A stretch of 64,000 bases of DNA from Oryzomicrobium sp. GTDB taxonomy: Bacteria > Pseudomonadota > Gammaproteobacteria > Burkholderiales > Rhodocyclaceae. The stretch is taken from the NCBI RefSeq assembly GCF_021287045.1, contig NZ_JAJTBG010000002.1:337673-401672 (forward strand). The letters are read 5' to 3'. Below the pieces are notes generated by a model, which saw only the letters and a program-made list of their open reading frames with translations, was not told the DNA's origin and did no database searches. The translations under genes and the position numbers were made by a program. Of the stretch, positions 49,084-59,709 are shown in pieces (position 1 is the stretch's first letter; every line of letters starts with the position of its first letter).

Positions 49084-50238
49084 TTACAGCGCCGCCAGCC
49101 GGTCGTGGCGGGCGAAGCCGACCAGGGGTTCGGCCAGGCCCTTGCCGCAGGCCAGCACCTTGAACAGTTCCCCCATTTCCGCCGGCGAGGTCAGCTTGTG
49201 CACCGCGCCGGTGGCGCGCAGCCGGGCGTTCTCGTCGGGCAGGGCGGCCAGGGCGTCGAGCAGCCCGCAGTTGTAGAGGAAGGCCGCCTGGCCGGTGTAG
49301 CCGAGCACGTCCAGGCCGCCGGTAAAGGCCGCTTCGGCCATGGCGGTGAAATCCACGTGGGCGGTGATGTCCTGCAAGCCGGGCAGAAAGAACGGGTCCG
49401 GGTGGGCGTGGTGCCGGTAGTGGCACATCAGGGTGCCGGCGCGGCGGTCCGGGTGGTAGTACTCCCGGCCGGGAAAACCGTAGTCGAACAGCAGCACCAG
49501 GCCGGCCTCCAGGCGCCGGCCCCATTCGCCCATCCAGGCTTCCGCCGCCAGGTTGATTTCCGACAGGTAGCCCGGCGCGATGCCGTAGTCCCCGGCCAGC
49601 CGGGCCGCGCCGGCGGCCAGCGCCCCGGCGGCGGGCCGGTCTGCGAAGGCGAAGCGGCCGTCCTCCGCCAGGGCCACGCCCCGTTCCTGAGGCCCGGTAT
49701 CGCTCCAGCGCACCAGTTGCACCGGCATGGCGTCGAGCACCTCGTTGCCCAGCACCACGCCGCGCCAGCGTTCCGGCAGCCGGTCGAGCCAGTGCACCCG
49801 GGGCAGCAGGTGGGGGGCGGCGGCGGCGATGGTGTCGCGCTGGCGGGCGGCCAGCTCGCCGGAGACTTCCAGGATGGCGTAGGTGTCCGGCAGTGCACCC
49901 CGGGCTTCCAGGGCGAGCAGCAGGTCGGCGGCCAGCCGGCCGCTGCCGCCGCCGGCTTCCAGCACCTGGGGCGCACTGCCGGCCATGCCCTGGGCCACCT
50001 GGACGGCGACAGCCTGGGCGAACAGGGGCGTCAGTTCCGGCGCGGTGACGAAATCCCCGGCCGCGCCGAACTTGTGGGCGCCGCCGGCGTAGTAGCCGAG
50101 CCGGGGGGCGTAGAGCGCCAGTTCCATGAAGCGGGCGAAGGACAGCCAGCCTCCGGCCTCGCGGATCGCCGCGCGGAGCTGGTTGCTCAGGGCGTCGCTG
50201 GCGGCTTGGGCGTCGGGGGAGGGCAGGGGCAGGGCCAT
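49084..50238 (-). CDS. Class I SAM-dependent methyltransferase, MidA/NDUFAF7 (DUF185) family
   Basis: 384 residues. Start region ISFxxFMExALYxPxxGYY is visible as WLSFARFMELALYAPRLGYY, followed by GDFVTAPELTPLFAQ, the SAM loop VLEAGGGSGRLAADLL and the family motif LGNEVLDAMPVQLV. The mitochondrial homologue NDUFAF7 dimethylates an arginine of complex I; the bacterial target is unknown. ATG at 50238. Divergent from the pteridine reductase gene across a gap with two palindrome-like sites. Confidence 0.9.
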   Translation of the reverse strand: MALPLPSPDAQAASDALSNQLRAAIREAGGWLSFARFMELALYAPRLGYYAGGAHKFGAAGDFVTAPELTPLFAQAVAVQVAQGMAGSAPQVLEAGGGSGRLAADLLLALEARGALPDTYAILEVSGELAARQRDTIAAAAPHLLPRVHWLDRLPERWRGVVLGNEVLDAMPVQLVRWSDTGPQERGVALAEDGRFAFADRPAAGALAAGAARLAGDYGIAPGYLSEINLAAEAWMGEWGRRLEAGLVLLFDYGFPGREYYHPDRRAGTLMCHYRHHAHPDPFFLPGLQDITAHVDFTAMAEAAFTGGLDVLGYTGQAAFLYNCGLLDALAALPDENARLRATGAVHKLTSPAEMGELFKVLACGKGLAEPLVGFARHDRLAAL

Positions 50239-50299
50239 GGCAGGGATCGCTGGGGAAGTGGGACCGCGGAGGAGGGACGGAGAGGCGAAGGGAAGAGAA

Positions 50300-50336
50300 G
50301 TGTGAAATATTTCCTGGTGTGTGAAATTTTTCACGC
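50300..50336. promoter_or_regulatory. Two TGTGAAA operator-like sites in a divergent promoter region
   Basis: GTGTGAAATATTTC (50300-50313) and GTGTGAAATTTTTCACGC (50319-50336) lie 19 bases apart between the divergent methyltransferase and pteridine reductase genes. The second is nearly palindromic with the TGTGA-N6-TCACg layout; the first equals the left 14 bases of the perfect palindrome at 28231-28248. Bound by an unknown regulator, perhaps of the CRP/FNR family. Confidence 0.5.
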
Positions 50337-50427
50337 CTTCCGGCGCTCGGGAAAAGGCCGGAATCATCGGGCAATCCGTTAAAATTCGCAAACTTAGCGC
50401 AACACACGGGACAAGGCCGAGGAAGCG

Positions 50428-51174
50428 ATGCACGAATTGGCAGGCAAGGTGGTTCTGGTGACCGGGGCGGCCCGGCGGGTGGGGGAGGCGATCGCCCGCC
50501 GCCTGCACGGCGCCGGGGCGACGGTGGCGTTGCACTATCGCCACGCCGTCGCCGAGGCCCAGGCCCTTGCCGCCGAGTTCGAGGCCCTGCGCCCGGGATC
50601 GGCGGCCTGCCTGCAAGCCGACCTGCTCGACACCGCCAGCCTGCCCGGCCTGGTGGACGGGGTGCTGGAGCGTTTCGGCCGCCTCGACGGGCTGGTGAAC
50701 AACGCCTCCAGCTTCTTTCCCACGCCGCTGGGGGAGATCACCGAGGCGGCCTGGGACGACCTGGTGGGCAGCAACTTCAAGGCGCCCCTGTTCCTCACCC
50801 AGGCGGCGGCGCCGGCCCTGGCGGCCAGCCGCGGCGCGGTGGTGAACATCACCGACATCCACGCCGAGCGGCCTCTGGCAGGCTACGCCCTGTATTGCGC
50901 CGCCAAGGGCGCCCTGCTCACCCTGACCCGGGCGCTGGCCGTCGAGCTGGGGCCGGCGGTGCGGGTCAACGCGGTGGCGCCGGGGCCGATCCTGTGGCCT
51001 GAAGGCGATGATTTTCCGGCGGCGGCCCGTCAGGCCATCGTCGATCACACCCTCCTGAAGCGCGAGGGCAGCCCGGACGACATCGCCCGGGCGGTGTGCT
51101 TCTTGTTGGCCGAGGCGACCTACGTCACCGGCCAGGTCATCAACGTGGACGGTGGGCGCAGCGCCCACCTCTGA
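50428..51174 (+). CDS. Pteridine reductase (short-chain dehydrogenase/reductase)
   Basis: 248 residues. Rossmann motif [16 protein letters not shown] (the Arg-rich TGxxxRxG version of pteridine reductases, preferring NADPH), [10 protein letters not shown], and catalytic Tyr/Lys in [11 protein letters not shown]. It likely reduces dihydropterins/dihydrofolate, like PTR1 or FolM. Starts with ATG after GAGGAAGC and is followed 38 bases later by ttcA. Confidence 0.88.
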   Translation: MHELAGKVVLVTGAARRVGEAIARRLHGAGATVALHYRHAVAEAQALAAEFEALRPGSAACLQADLLDTASLPGLVDGVLERFGRLDGLVNNASSFFPTPLGEITEAAWDDLVGSNFKAPLFLTQAAAPALAASRGAVVNITDIHAERPLAGYALYCAAKGALLTLTRALAVELGPAVRVNAVAPGPILWPEGDDFPAAARQAIVDHTLLKREGSPDDIARAVCFLLAEATYVTGQVINVDGGRSAHL

Positions 51175-51212
51175 AATCGGGTGCCGCTGGCGCCCGTGAA
51201 AGAAGCAGCATC

Positions 51213-52157
51213 GTGGAATTTTCGAACAATTTCCTGCGCCTCAAGAAGAAGCTCGAGAGCCAGGTGGGCCGGGCCATCGGCGACTACGCCATGATCGAGG
51301 ACGGCGACACCGTGATGGTGTGCCTGTCCGGCGGCAAGGACTCCTACACCCTGTTGTCGGTGCTGCTGGCCCTGCGCGAGCGGGCGCCGATCAAGTTCCG
51401 CATCATCGCCATGAACCTGGACCAGAAGCAGCCCGGCTTTCCCGCCGACGTGCTGCCCACCTACCTGGCCCAGCTGGGGGTCGAACACCGCATCGTCGAG
51501 GCCGACACCTACTCGGTGGTCAAGGAGAAGATTCCCGAGGGCAAGACCACCTGCTCCCTGTGCTCGCGCCTGCGCCGCGGCATCATCTACCGTACCGCCA
51601 AGGAGCTGGGCGCCAACAAGATCGCCCTGGGCCACCACCGGGACGACATCGTGCACACCCTGTTCCTCAACCTGTTCTTCGGCGGCAAGCTCAAGGCCAT
51701 GCCGCCCAAGCTGGTGACCGACGACGGCGCCCACGTGGTGATCCGCCCCCTCGCCTACTGCGACGAGGCCGACATCGCCCGTTTCGCCCGGGGCATGGGC
51801 TATCCGATCATCCCCTGCAACCTGTGTGGCTCCCAGGAGAACCTGCAGCGGCAGAAGATCCGCGAAATGATGGCCGAGTGGGACCGCAAGTACCCGGGCC
51901 GCACCGAATCGGTGATGACCGCGCTGCAGAACGTGGTGCCGTCCCATCTGGCCGACAACGCCCTGTTCGACTTCAAGGGCCTGCGCCTGGGTATGGACCC
52001 GGCCGATGCCGACGGCGGCGACCTGGCCTTCGACGCCCCCGAGCTGCCGCCGGTGATGCCGGCCATGGACGCCGCGGCCTGGGCCCGGGCCGGCGGCGCG
52101 GAGGATGGCAGCGATACGCCGCTGGGCAATTTTCCGCTCCCGGTCGTAGCACGATGA
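51213..52157 (+). CDS. ttcA: tRNA 2-thiocytidine(32) synthetase TtcA
   Basis: 314 residues. PP-loop ATPase motif SGGKDS at 39-44, and the two CxxC pairs CSLC and CNLC that hold the Fe-S cluster. It thiolates C32 of certain tRNAs. GTG at 51213 (encoding the start of [18 protein letters not shown]) matches the family N-terminus; an in-frame ATG at 51096 lies inside the previous gene and is rejected. Confidence 0.95.
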   Translation: MEFSNNFLRLKKKLESQVGRAIGDYAMIEDGDTVMVCLSGGKDSYTLLSVLLALRERAPIKFRIIAMNLDQKQPGFPADVLPTYLAQLGVEHRIVEADTYSVVKEKIPEGKTTCSLCSRLRRGIIYRTAKELGANKIALGHHRDDIVHTLFLNLFFGGKLKAMPPKLVTDDGAHVVIRPLAYCDEADIARFARGMGYPIIPCNLCGSQENLQRQKIREMMAEWDRKYPGRTESVMTALQNVVPSHLADNALFDFKGLRLGMDPADADGGDLAFDAPELPPVMPAMDAAAWARAGGAEDGSDTPLGNFPLPVVAR

Positions 52158-52214
52158 CATGGGGCGGCAACGTGGCAGCCGGACAATAAACGGTTTGCTA
52201 CACTGGCCGCCAGA

Positions 52215-52234
52215 CCGGTTCCGGGAGGAACCGG
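52215..52234 (+). other. Perfect hairpin with GGGA loop after ttcA
   Basis: CCGGTTCC and GGAACCGG pair around the tetraloop GGGA. There is no T tract. It lies in the leader of the FHA gene; either an RNA structure of that leader or the end of the ttcA message. Confidence 0.4.
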
Positions 52235-52324
52235 CGCCTGGCAGCCTCGCACACTAACTAAGAATCGACTGGGATCGACACTGTATGGGGGTGGCACGCA
52301 TGTGGGCAAACCGGGGGGAACGCC

Positions 52325-53239
52325 ATGATTAATCCAGTGGCGCTGGTACTGCATATCGACGTGGTGGGGTCGGCCCGCCTGGCCGGTAAGATCGGCCGGC
52401 TGGAGGCCCAGCACGCCGTGGACCGCTGCCTGAAGCGGGTAGAGCGTTCGGTACTGGGGGCCGGCGGCGTCGTCGGCCAGTGCGTCGGCGGCCAGATGGT
52501 GGCCGGCTTCCCGTCCGCCGAGAGCGCCTGGCATGGCACCCTGGAGATGCTGGTGCGGGTGGACGACCTGCCCCCGGTATCGGGCATCAAGCTCGATTTG
52601 CAGCTAGGGCTGTGCGCCGGCGCCCTGGACGATGCCGCGGTGGCGCAGCGCGCCGCCCGCCTGGCCGACCTCTGCGTGCCCGGCCGGGTGGCCCTGGACG
52701 CTGGCACCCGGGAGATGCTGGCCCCCGACGAACAGGAGCACCTGGTGGAAGCGGACGGGGTGCCCGACGGCCTGGCGCCGGTCTATGTCTTCGATCCGGA
52801 AACCACCGATCCCTCCACCGCCATGCCCCTGACCGCCACCACCTTGGCCAACCTCAACGGTTCGGCCGGTGCCGCCCTGGGGCTCCGCATCGGCGAGCCG
52901 GTCCCGCCCGCCGGCAGCGGCCGTTTCTGCGTGCGCTACCGGGGCAAGGCCTATTTGCTCGACGAGGGCTCCGTAGCTCTGTCGATCGGCCGCGGCAACG
53001 GCAACGACGTGATTGTCACCGACGGCAAAGTGTCGCGCAGCCACGCCCGCATCGAGCGCCGCCCCGGCGGCTTCGTGCTGGTGGACCAGAGCACCAACGG
53101 CACCTACCTGGTCTGCACCGGGGGGCCGGAAATGTTCCTGCGCCGCGAGGAGATCATCCTGAACGGCGCTGGCCAGCTGGCCTTTGGCCATTCCACCACC
53201 GCCCCCGGGGTGGAAGTGGTGACCTTCGAGCACCTCTGA
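52325..53239 (+). CDS. FHA domain protein with degenerate adenylate/guanylate cyclase-like domain
   Basis: 304 residues. The N-terminal about 5-150 resembles a class III nucleotide cyclase (VLHIDVVGSARL keeps the first metal Asp), but the GD of the usual second metal motif is replaced (CVGGQMVAGF), so catalysis is unlikely. The C-terminal about 200-300 is an FHA phosphothreonine-binding domain with GRGNGND, SRSHARI and QSTNGTY motifs. Probably a signalling adaptor; no Ser/Thr kinase gene is in the window. Confidence 0.83.
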   Translation: MINPVALVLHIDVVGSARLAGKIGRLEAQHAVDRCLKRVERSVLGAGGVVGQCVGGQMVAGFPSAESAWHGTLEMLVRVDDLPPVSGIKLDLQLGLCAGALDDAAVAQRAARLADLCVPGRVALDAGTREMLAPDEQEHLVEADGVPDGLAPVYVFDPETTDPSTAMPLTATTLANLNGSAGAALGLRIGEPVPPAGSGRFCVRYRGKAYLLDEGSVALSIGRGNGNDVIVTDGKVSRSHARIERRPGGFVLVDQSTNGTYLVCTGGPEMFLRREEIILNGAGQLAFGHSTTAPGVEVVTFEHL

Positions 53240-53278
53240 TCCCTCGCTGGCCCCGGGCGTTTTCCGGGCGTGCAAGGC

Positions 53279-53308
53279 AAAAGGCCGATCCCGCGGGATC
53301 GGCCTTTT
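53279..53308 (+). terminator. Bidirectional terminator between FHA and PsiF genes
   Basis: AAAAGGCCGATCCCG and its exact complement form a 15-pair palindromic stem followed by GTTTG. The A tract on one side and T tract on the other allow termination of both convergent genes. Confidence 0.85.
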
Positions 53309-53362
53309 GTTTGTGTGCTTGATGAGGCGGGCCGGCATGCAGCCCAGCCCGGTGCCGTCGCC

Positions 53363-53680
53363 TCAGCCTTTCAGGCAGGAGCTCATGAACTTCTTGCGCT
53401 CGTCGCCCTTGAGGGCCTTGTCGCCGGCTTCCTTGTTGCAGGACTTCATCTTTTCCTGCTGCGGGGTCACCTTGCTGTCCTCGGCGGCGGTCTCGCCCTT
53501 GAGGCAGGAGCTCATGAACTTCTTGCGCTCGTCGCCTTTCAGGGCCTTGTCGCCGGCCTCCTTGTTACAGGACTTCATCCGTTCCTGCTGGGGAGTGGGC
53601 TTCTTCTCGTCGGCGGCCAGGGCGGAGCCGGCGGCGAGGGTGGCAAAGGTCAGGGCGACAGCGGCGGCTAGGGTCTTCAT
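53363..53680 (-). CDS. PsiF-repeat periplasmic protein
   Basis: 105 residues. A signal peptide (TLAAAVALTFATLAAGSALA) is followed by two PsiF units, each TPQQ(E/K)RMKSCNKEAGDKALKGDER...FMSSCLKG, nearly identical to each other and with two conserved cysteines each. The family was named for phosphate-starvation induction in E. coli, but no Pho box was seen upstream here. It lies 38 bases downstream of hprK on the same strand. Confidence 0.88.
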   Translation of the reverse strand: MKTLAAAVALTFATLAAGSALAADEKKPTPQQERMKSCNKEAGDKALKGDERKKFMSSCLKGETAAEDSKVTPQQEKMKSCNKEAGDKALKGDERKKFMSSCLKG

Positions 53681-53718
53681 GGCACTTCCTCCAGAGGGGA
53701 TGATGACGGCGAACTAGC

Positions 53719-54654
53719 TTACAGGTCTTCGTCCAACAATTCACGCTGCTGGCGCTGGATGAATTCTTCCATGCTGTCGATGCCGCGCAGCTGCAGGATG
53801 GTGTTACGCACCGCCGCCTCAAGCAGCACCGCCAGGTTGCGCCCGGCAGCCACGGGAATGATCACCTTGCGTACCGGTACGCCCAGGATGTCCTGGGTCT
53901 GGGCATCCAGCGGCAGGCGCGGGCTTTCCACCCCGGCCACCGGCTTTTGCAGGTGCACGATCAGCTTGAGCTTCATCTTCCGCCGCGAGGCGGTCTCGCC
54001 GAAGATGGTGCGGATGTTGAGCAGCCCCAGGCCGCGCACTTCCAGGTAATCCTTGAGCATGCCCGGGCAGCGGCCCTCGATGGTGGTGGGGGCGATACGC
54101 GCCAGCTCCACCACGTCGTCGGCCACCAGGCCGTGGCCCCGGGAGATCAGTTCCAGGGCCAGTTCGCTCTTGCCGGCGCCGGAGTCGCCGGTGATCAGCA
54201 CACCCATGCCGAGCACGTCCATGAACACGCCGTGCACCGCCACCGTGTCGGCCAGGCGGCGCGACAGGTAGATGCGCAGCAGGTCGATCACCGCTGAGCA
54301 GGGCTTGGGAGTGGCGAACAGGGGGGTGCCGGTGGCCTCGCAGGCTTCCTGGATGGTGGGCAGGACTTCCAGGCCGTCGGCGATGATGATCGCCGGCGGG
54401 TGGGCGGCGATCAGGTCGTCCACCTGCTGCTTGAGGCGCTGGGGAGCGACCCGCAGGGACCATTCCCGCTCGGCCACGCCGAACACCTGGAGGCGCTCGG
54501 GGTGGATCAGGTTGAGGTGGCCGACCACGTCGGCCCCGTAGTTGCCCCGCTCCTTGAGTTCTAGATGACGTTTGGCGCCGTTGGCGGCGACCCAGGTCAG
54601 GTCGAGCTTGTCGCGGTGGTCCTCAAACAGCTGCGCGATGCTGATCTGGCGCAT
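53719..54654 (-). CDS. hprK: HPr kinase/phosphorylase
   Basis: 311 residues. The P-loop GDSGAGKS at 156-163 and the signature EVRGLGLLNIRTIFG near 200-215 are intact. It phosphorylates and dephosphorylates Ser46 of HPr, the carrier of the phosphotransferase system; in proteobacteria it usually serves the regulatory PTS-Ntr branch. Its start overlaps the end of ptsN by 32 bases, so the two are coupled. Confidence 0.94.
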   Translation of the reverse strand: MRQISIAQLFEDHRDKLDLTWVAANGAKRHLELKERGNYGADVVGHLNLIHPERLQVFGVAEREWSLRVAPQRLKQQVDDLIAAHPPAIIIADGLEVLPTIQEACEATGTPLFATPKPCSAVIDLLRIYLSRRLADTVAVHGVFMDVLGMGVLITGDSGAGKSELALELISRGHGLVADDVVELARIAPTTIEGRCPGMLKDYLEVRGLGLLNIRTIFGETASRRKMKLKLIVHLQKPVAGVESPRLPLDAQTQDILGVPVRKVIIPVAAGRNLAVLLEAAVRNTILQLRGIDSMEEFIQRQQRELLDEDL

Positions 54655-55108
54655 GGGGTGCCCCGTGGATGAAGAGGTCGCGCAGGATGGTGGCGTCGCC
54701 GCCGCTGGCGAGCTGTTCGCGGAAGCCGCGATCGGAGAAGCGCTGGGCCAATTCGGACAGGATTTGCAGGTGCTGCTCGGTGGCCTGTTCCGGCACCAGG
54801 AGCACGAACACCAGGCTCACCGGCTTGCCGTCGGGAGCGTCGAAAGGCACCGGCGCGGCCAGGCGCAGGAAGGCGCCGACGGCTTCCTTGAGACCCTTGA
54901 TGCGGCCGTGGGGAATGGCGACGCCCTGGCCCAGCCCGGTGGAACCGAGCTTTTCCCGGGCGAACAGGCTGTCGAAGACCGTGGCGCGGGCAATGCCGTT
55001 GCGGTTTTCGAAGAGAATGCCGGCCTGTTCGAAGACCCGCTTCTTGCTGGTCGCTTCCAGGTCTAGGACGACGTTTTCGAGAGGAAGGAGTTTGGCGATG
55101 AGCTCCAT
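54623..55108 (-). CDS. ptsN: PTS IIA-like nitrogen regulatory protein PtsN
   Basis: 161 residues. The phosphorylated His lies in GVAIPHGRIKG (H67), typical of EIIA-Ntr. It works with rpoN-linked regulation, potassium and carbon/nitrogen balance. The start at 55108 (MELIAKLLPLENVVLDLE) is the family start; a GTG four codons upstream is less likely. Lies between hpf and hprK. Confidence 0.94.
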   Translation of the reverse strand: MELIAKLLPLENVVLDLEATSKKRVFEQAGILFENRNGIARATVFDSLFAREKLGSTGLGQGVAIPHGRIKGLKEAVGAFLRLAAPVPFDAPDGKPVSLVFVLLVPEQATEQHLQILSELAQRFSDRGFREQLASGGDATILRDLFIHGAPHAPDQHRAAV

Positions 55109-55363
55109 CGGACGATCCACGGAGACGTTGAACGGGCCAGCCTTGAATGCACGGTGCCACCGGTGTGGCGATGGGATTCGGAGCGGGCCGGGAGGAAATC
55201 GGGCCGGGGTCTCGGAGACTAAGGGCGAAACGTGGCCGGGAGGATACAGGATTTCCGGTCGTTGCGCTGACGGGGGCTGCGCCCCGGGGCAGCGAGGGTC
55301 GAGGGGCCCGTGAGGGGAACAGTCGGCGGGCCCCCGCGGGGCCCGGCCGATCCGTTGGTTAGA

Positions 55364-55684
55364 TCACTCGGCGACGGGGATGTTCTTCTCGTCCCGGTGG
55401 TGATCCTGGATTTTTTGCTTGTGCTTGATGACTTGGCGGTCCAGCTTGTCGATCAGGCTGTCGATGGCGGCGTACAGGTCGGAATCCTCGCTCTCGACGA
55501 AGATGTCCTTGCCGCGCACGTGGACGGTCACTTCGGCCTTTTGCTTCAGCTTCTCGACCGAGAGGATCACGCTTACGTCGATCACGTTGTCGAAGTGACG
55601 GATGACGCGGTCCAGTTTGCCGGTCACGTATTCACGGATCGCCGGAGTGACTTCCAGGTGATGCCCACTGATCTGCAGATTCAT
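55364..55684 (-). CDS. hpf: Ribosome hibernation promoting factor, short form
   Basis: 106 residues, the short HPF (YhbH) type. MNLQISGHHLEVTPAIREYVTGKL and the later ATVHVRGKDIFVESEDSDLYAAIDSLIDKLDRQ-type segment are diagnostic. It binds the decoding region of 30S subunits and promotes 100S dimers in stationary phase. It lies 12 bases downstream of rpoN. The 255-base gap to ptsN holds a GC-rich palindrome but no gene. Confidence 0.94.
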   Translation of the reverse strand: MNLQISGHHLEVTPAIREYVTGKLDRVIRHFDNVIDVSVILSVEKLKQKAEVTVHVRGKDIFVESEDSDLYAAIDSLIDKLDRQVIKHKQKIQDHHRDEKNIPVAE

Positions 55685-55696
55685 GGTTCTACTCCT

Positions 55697-57202
55697 TTAG
55701 AGGGACTTGCGGAGATTGGCAGCTGGAATGCCCATCCCCTCCCGGTATTTTGCTATCGTCCGGCGGGCGACGACAATGCCCTGCTGGCCGAGGATGTCAG
55801 CAATCTGGTTGTCCGAGAGAGGCTTCTTGGCGTTTTCCGAGCCCACCAGCTGCTTGATGAGGGCGCGGATGGCGGTGGCCGAACAGGCTCCGCCGGTATC
55901 GGTGGCCACATGGCTGCCGAAAAAATACTTCAGTTCGAAGATACCCCGGGGCGAGGCCATGTACTTCTGGGTGGTCACCCGGGACACGGTGGATTCGTGC
56001 AGGTCGAGGATGTCGGCGATCTCGCGCAGCACCAAGGGGCGCATCGCCACCTCGCCGTGGTCGAAGAAGGCGCGCTGCCGGTCCACGATGGCCTGGGAGA
56101 CGCGCAGGATGGTGTCAAAGCGCTGCTGCACGTTCTTGATCAGCCAGCGGGCCTCCTGCAACTGGCCGGACATGCCGCCGCTCTCGCCGCGGGTGCGGTG
56201 CTTTTGCAGCAGGTCGGCGTAGAGCCGGTTGACCCGCAGGCGCGGGAAGGCGTCTGGGTTGATGCTCGCTACCCACTGATTGCGCACCTTGCGCACGATC
56301 ACGTCGGGGATGATGTAGCGGGTTTCCAGGGGCGCGTAGCGGGCTCCCGGGCGCGGGTCCAGGCCCATGATCATGGCCTGCACCGCCTTCAGCGTCTCGT
56401 CGTCGCAGCCGAGCTGGCGCTTGAGCCGGGTGAAGTCCCGGTTGGCGAGCAGGTCCAGGTGCTTTTCCGCCAGGGTCAGCGCCAGGTTGCGCACCGGGCC
56501 GGCGGGGCGGGCGCGCAGTTGCAGGGCCAGGCATTCCTGGGGACTGCGCGCGCCCACGCCGGTGGGGTCCAGGTTCTGCACGTGCTTGAGGGCGATCTCC
56601 AGTTCTTCCGGCTCGACCTCCAGCTCGTGGGGCAGGGCTTCGCCCAGTTCGTCCAGGGACTGGTCCAGGTAGCCGTCGTCGTCCAGGGCCTCGACGATGA
56701 AGCTGGCCAGGCTGCGGTCCCGGTCCGACAGGGAGGTCAGGCCCAACTGCCAGTTTAGGTGGTCCTTCAGACTGGTGACGGCGGCCTGGATGTCCTGGCC
56801 GTCGCCCTCGTCGTCCCCGTCGTTGTCGCGGCTGCCGCTGGGAAAGCTGCCCTCGGCGAACCAGCCGTCGTCTACGCCGGCGTCGCCACCCTCGGCGGTG
56901 TAGTCGCTGCCTTCACCGGATTCACTGGACTCGCCGTTCTCCCCGGATTCGCCCCGTTCCGCCTGGGCGCTGCCGTCGGCCGCCTGCTCGCCGCTGCTCA
57001 AGGCGTCGGCAAAGCCCGGCTCGGCGGGGCGGGCGGCGGGTTCGAAATCGTCCTCCCGCTCCAGCAGGGGGTTTTCCAGCAGGTATTGCTCGATTTCCTG
57101 GTTGAGCTCGAGGGTCGACAGCTGCAGTAGCTTGATCGACTGCTGCAACTGGGGCGTGAGCGCCAGGTGCTGCGAGAGCTTGAGCTGGAGGCTGGGTTTC
57201 AT
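55697..57202 (-). CDS. rpoN: RNA polymerase sigma-54 factor
   Basis: 501 residues. Region I ([28 protein letters not shown]) is followed by an acidic, Glu/Ser/Asp-rich region II, a core-binding domain, a helix-turn-helix and the RpoN box [12 protein letters not shown] near the C-terminus. It directs enhancer-dependent transcription. ATG at 57202 gives the conserved start MKPSLQLK. Region II (about 55-130) is unusually rich in Gly/Glu/Ser repeats. Confidence 0.96.
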   Translation of the reverse strand: MKPSLQLKLSQHLALTPQLQQSIKLLQLSTLELNQEIEQYLLENPLLEREDDFEPAARPAEPGFADALSSGEQAADGSAQAERGESGENGESSESGEGSDYTAEGGDAGVDDGWFAEGSFPSGSRDNDGDDEGDGQDIQAAVTSLKDHLNWQLGLTSLSDRDRSLASFIVEALDDDGYLDQSLDELGEALPHELEVEPEELEIALKHVQNLDPTGVGARSPQECLALQLRARPAGPVRNLALTLAEKHLDLLANRDFTRLKRQLGCDDETLKAVQAMIMGLDPRPGARYAPLETRYIIPDVIVRKVRNQWVASINPDAFPRLRVNRLYADLLQKHRTRGESGGMSGQLQEARWLIKNVQQRFDTILRVSQAIVDRQRAFFDHGEVAMRPLVLREIADILDLHESTVSRVTTQKYMASPRGIFELKYFFGSHVATDTGGACSATAIRALIKQLVGSENAKKPLSDNQIADILGQQGIVVARRTIAKYREGMGIPAANLRKSL

Positions 57203-57281
57203 CGGCAGCGGCAACCGGCTGCTGCCTCATGGGGCGGCGCGGCGGCGGGGCGGTGGAGCATGGGCATGGAGCGGGTCGCGG

Positions 57282-58058
57282 TCACAGGCGGAAATGCTCG
57301 CCCAGGTAGACCTTACGCACGTCGTCGTTGTGCACGATCTCGTCCGGGCGGCCGGCGGCCAGCACGCGGCCCTCGTTGATGATGTAGGCCCGGTCGCAGA
57401 TACCCAGGGTTTCGCGCACGTTGTGGTCGGTGATCAGCACGCCGATGCCGCGGGCCTTGAGGAAGCGGATGATCTTCTGGATTTCCAGCACGGCGATCGG
57501 GTCCACCCCGGCGAAGGGCTCGTCGAGCAGCACGAAGCGTGGATTGGTGGCCAGGGCCCGGGCGATCTCGACCCGGCGCCGCTCGCCGCCGGACAGGGCC
57601 ACCGCCAGGGTGCCGCGCAGGTGGCCGATGTGCAGCTCGTCGAGCAGGGATTCGAGGCGGTTCTTCACCTCGTCCTCGGGCAGGTTCTGCAGTTCGAGCA
57701 CGGCCTGGATGTTCTCGGCCACGTTCAGCTTGCGGAACACCGACGCTTCTTGGGGCAGGTACGAAAGGCCTTGATGGGCACGCTGGTGGATCGGCTGGTG
57801 GGTCAGCCGGGCCTCGTCCAGGTAGACCTCGCCGCCGTCGGCGGCCACCAGGCCCACCACCATGTAGAAACAGGTGGTCTTGCCCGCGCCGTTGGGGCCG
57901 AGCAGGCCGACCACCTCGCCGCTGGCCACGTCGAACGACACGTCGTGGACCACGGTACGCTTCTTGTAGCGCTTTTGCAGGTTGTGGGCAGATAAGCGGC
58001 TCTGGCTGGCCGGCGCCGGCTGGGCCGGGGCGGTGGAGGTGAGGGTGGCGGCGTTCAT
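57282..58058 (-). CDS. lptB: LPS export ABC transporter ATP-binding protein LptB
   Basis: 258 residues. Walker A GPNGAGKT, signature [15 protein letters not shown] and Walker [14 protein letters not shown] identify LptB, which drives LPS transport with LptFG. The N-terminus carries an Ala/Pro-rich extension ([18 protein letters not shown]) before the usual start of the domain. ATG at 58058 was chosen; ATG at 58073 would overlap recX. The lptC and lptA genes that usually precede lptB are absent; recX lies there instead. Confidence 0.93.
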   Translation of the reverse strand: MNAATLTSTAPAQPAPASQSRLSAHNLQKRYKKRTVVHDVSFDVASGEVVGLLGPNGAGKTTCFYMVVGLVAADGGEVYLDEARLTHQPIHQRAHQGLSYLPQEASVFRKLNVAENIQAVLELQNLPEDEVKNRLESLLDELHIGHLRGTLAVALSGGERRRVEIARALATNPRFVLLDEPFAGVDPIAVLEIQKIIRFLKARGIGVLITDHNVRETLGICDRAYIINEGRVLAAGRPDEIVHNDDVRKVYLGEHFRL

Positions 58059-58062
58059 GCGG

Positions 58063-58509
58063 TCATTCGTCATCGAGGCCGCGCACGACGCGGCGGATGA
58101 TCTCCATGGAAAAACCTCGCTGGGCGAGGAAACGCATCTGTTTGGCCCGTTCCGCCGCATCCGCGGCGGGGGTGCCGAATTTCTTCTGCCAGACCGACTT
58201 GGCCCGGGACGACTCGTCGTCGGCCTGGGCCAGGGCGGTGGCGATGGTGGCGTCGTCGACTCCGGCCGTCGCCAGCTCCTGGCGCAGCCGCTGGTTGCCG
58301 TAGCGGCCGGCGCGCACCGTCACGCGCATCTCGGCGTAGCGGCCGTCCGAGAGCAGCTTGCGGGCGGCCAGCTCGTCGAGCAGCCGGTCCAGTTCCTCGC
58401 GGCTTTCCGCGTGGGGCGCCAGCTTGCGCGCCAGTTCGGACCGGGAATGCTCGCGGCGGGCGAGCAGGGCGACGGCCCGTTCCCGCAGGGAGCGTTCGGT
58501 CGGTGCCAT
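58063..58509 (-). CDS. recX: Regulatory protein RecX
   Basis: 148 residues of three-helix repeats ([47 protein letters not shown]...[17 protein letters not shown]). RecX inhibits or modulates RecA filaments. It lies 18 bases downstream of recA, in the usual order, and its end nearly meets the lptB start. Confidence 0.93.
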   Translation of the reverse strand: MAPTERSLRERAVALLARREHSRSELARKLAPHAESREELDRLLDELAARKLLSDGRYAEMRVTVRAGRYGNQRLRQELATAGVDDATIATALAQADDESSRAKSVWQKKFGTPAADAAERAKQMRFLAQRGFSMEIIRRVVRGLDDE

Positions 58510-58527
58510 GCGCTCCCGGGGCCGGCC

Positions 58528-59553
<1,026 letters not shown>

Positions 59554-59709
59554 ATTGGGAATCCTTTGCAAGAATGGCCCGATTATTGCACAAACCGGCC
59601 CGAGCCTCGCAGCCGCCGCCTGCGTCTCGGTCCGGTGCGGGGGTGGGCTAAAATGGCGCCTCGTGCATCCATCGGCGCCCCGCTCCTGGCGGGGCGCGCT
59701 GTTTTCCCC

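Noticed and set aside
59554-59650. LexA (SOS) box upstream of recA
   Set aside because: No CTGT-N8-ACAG pattern was found in the recA-rep gap.
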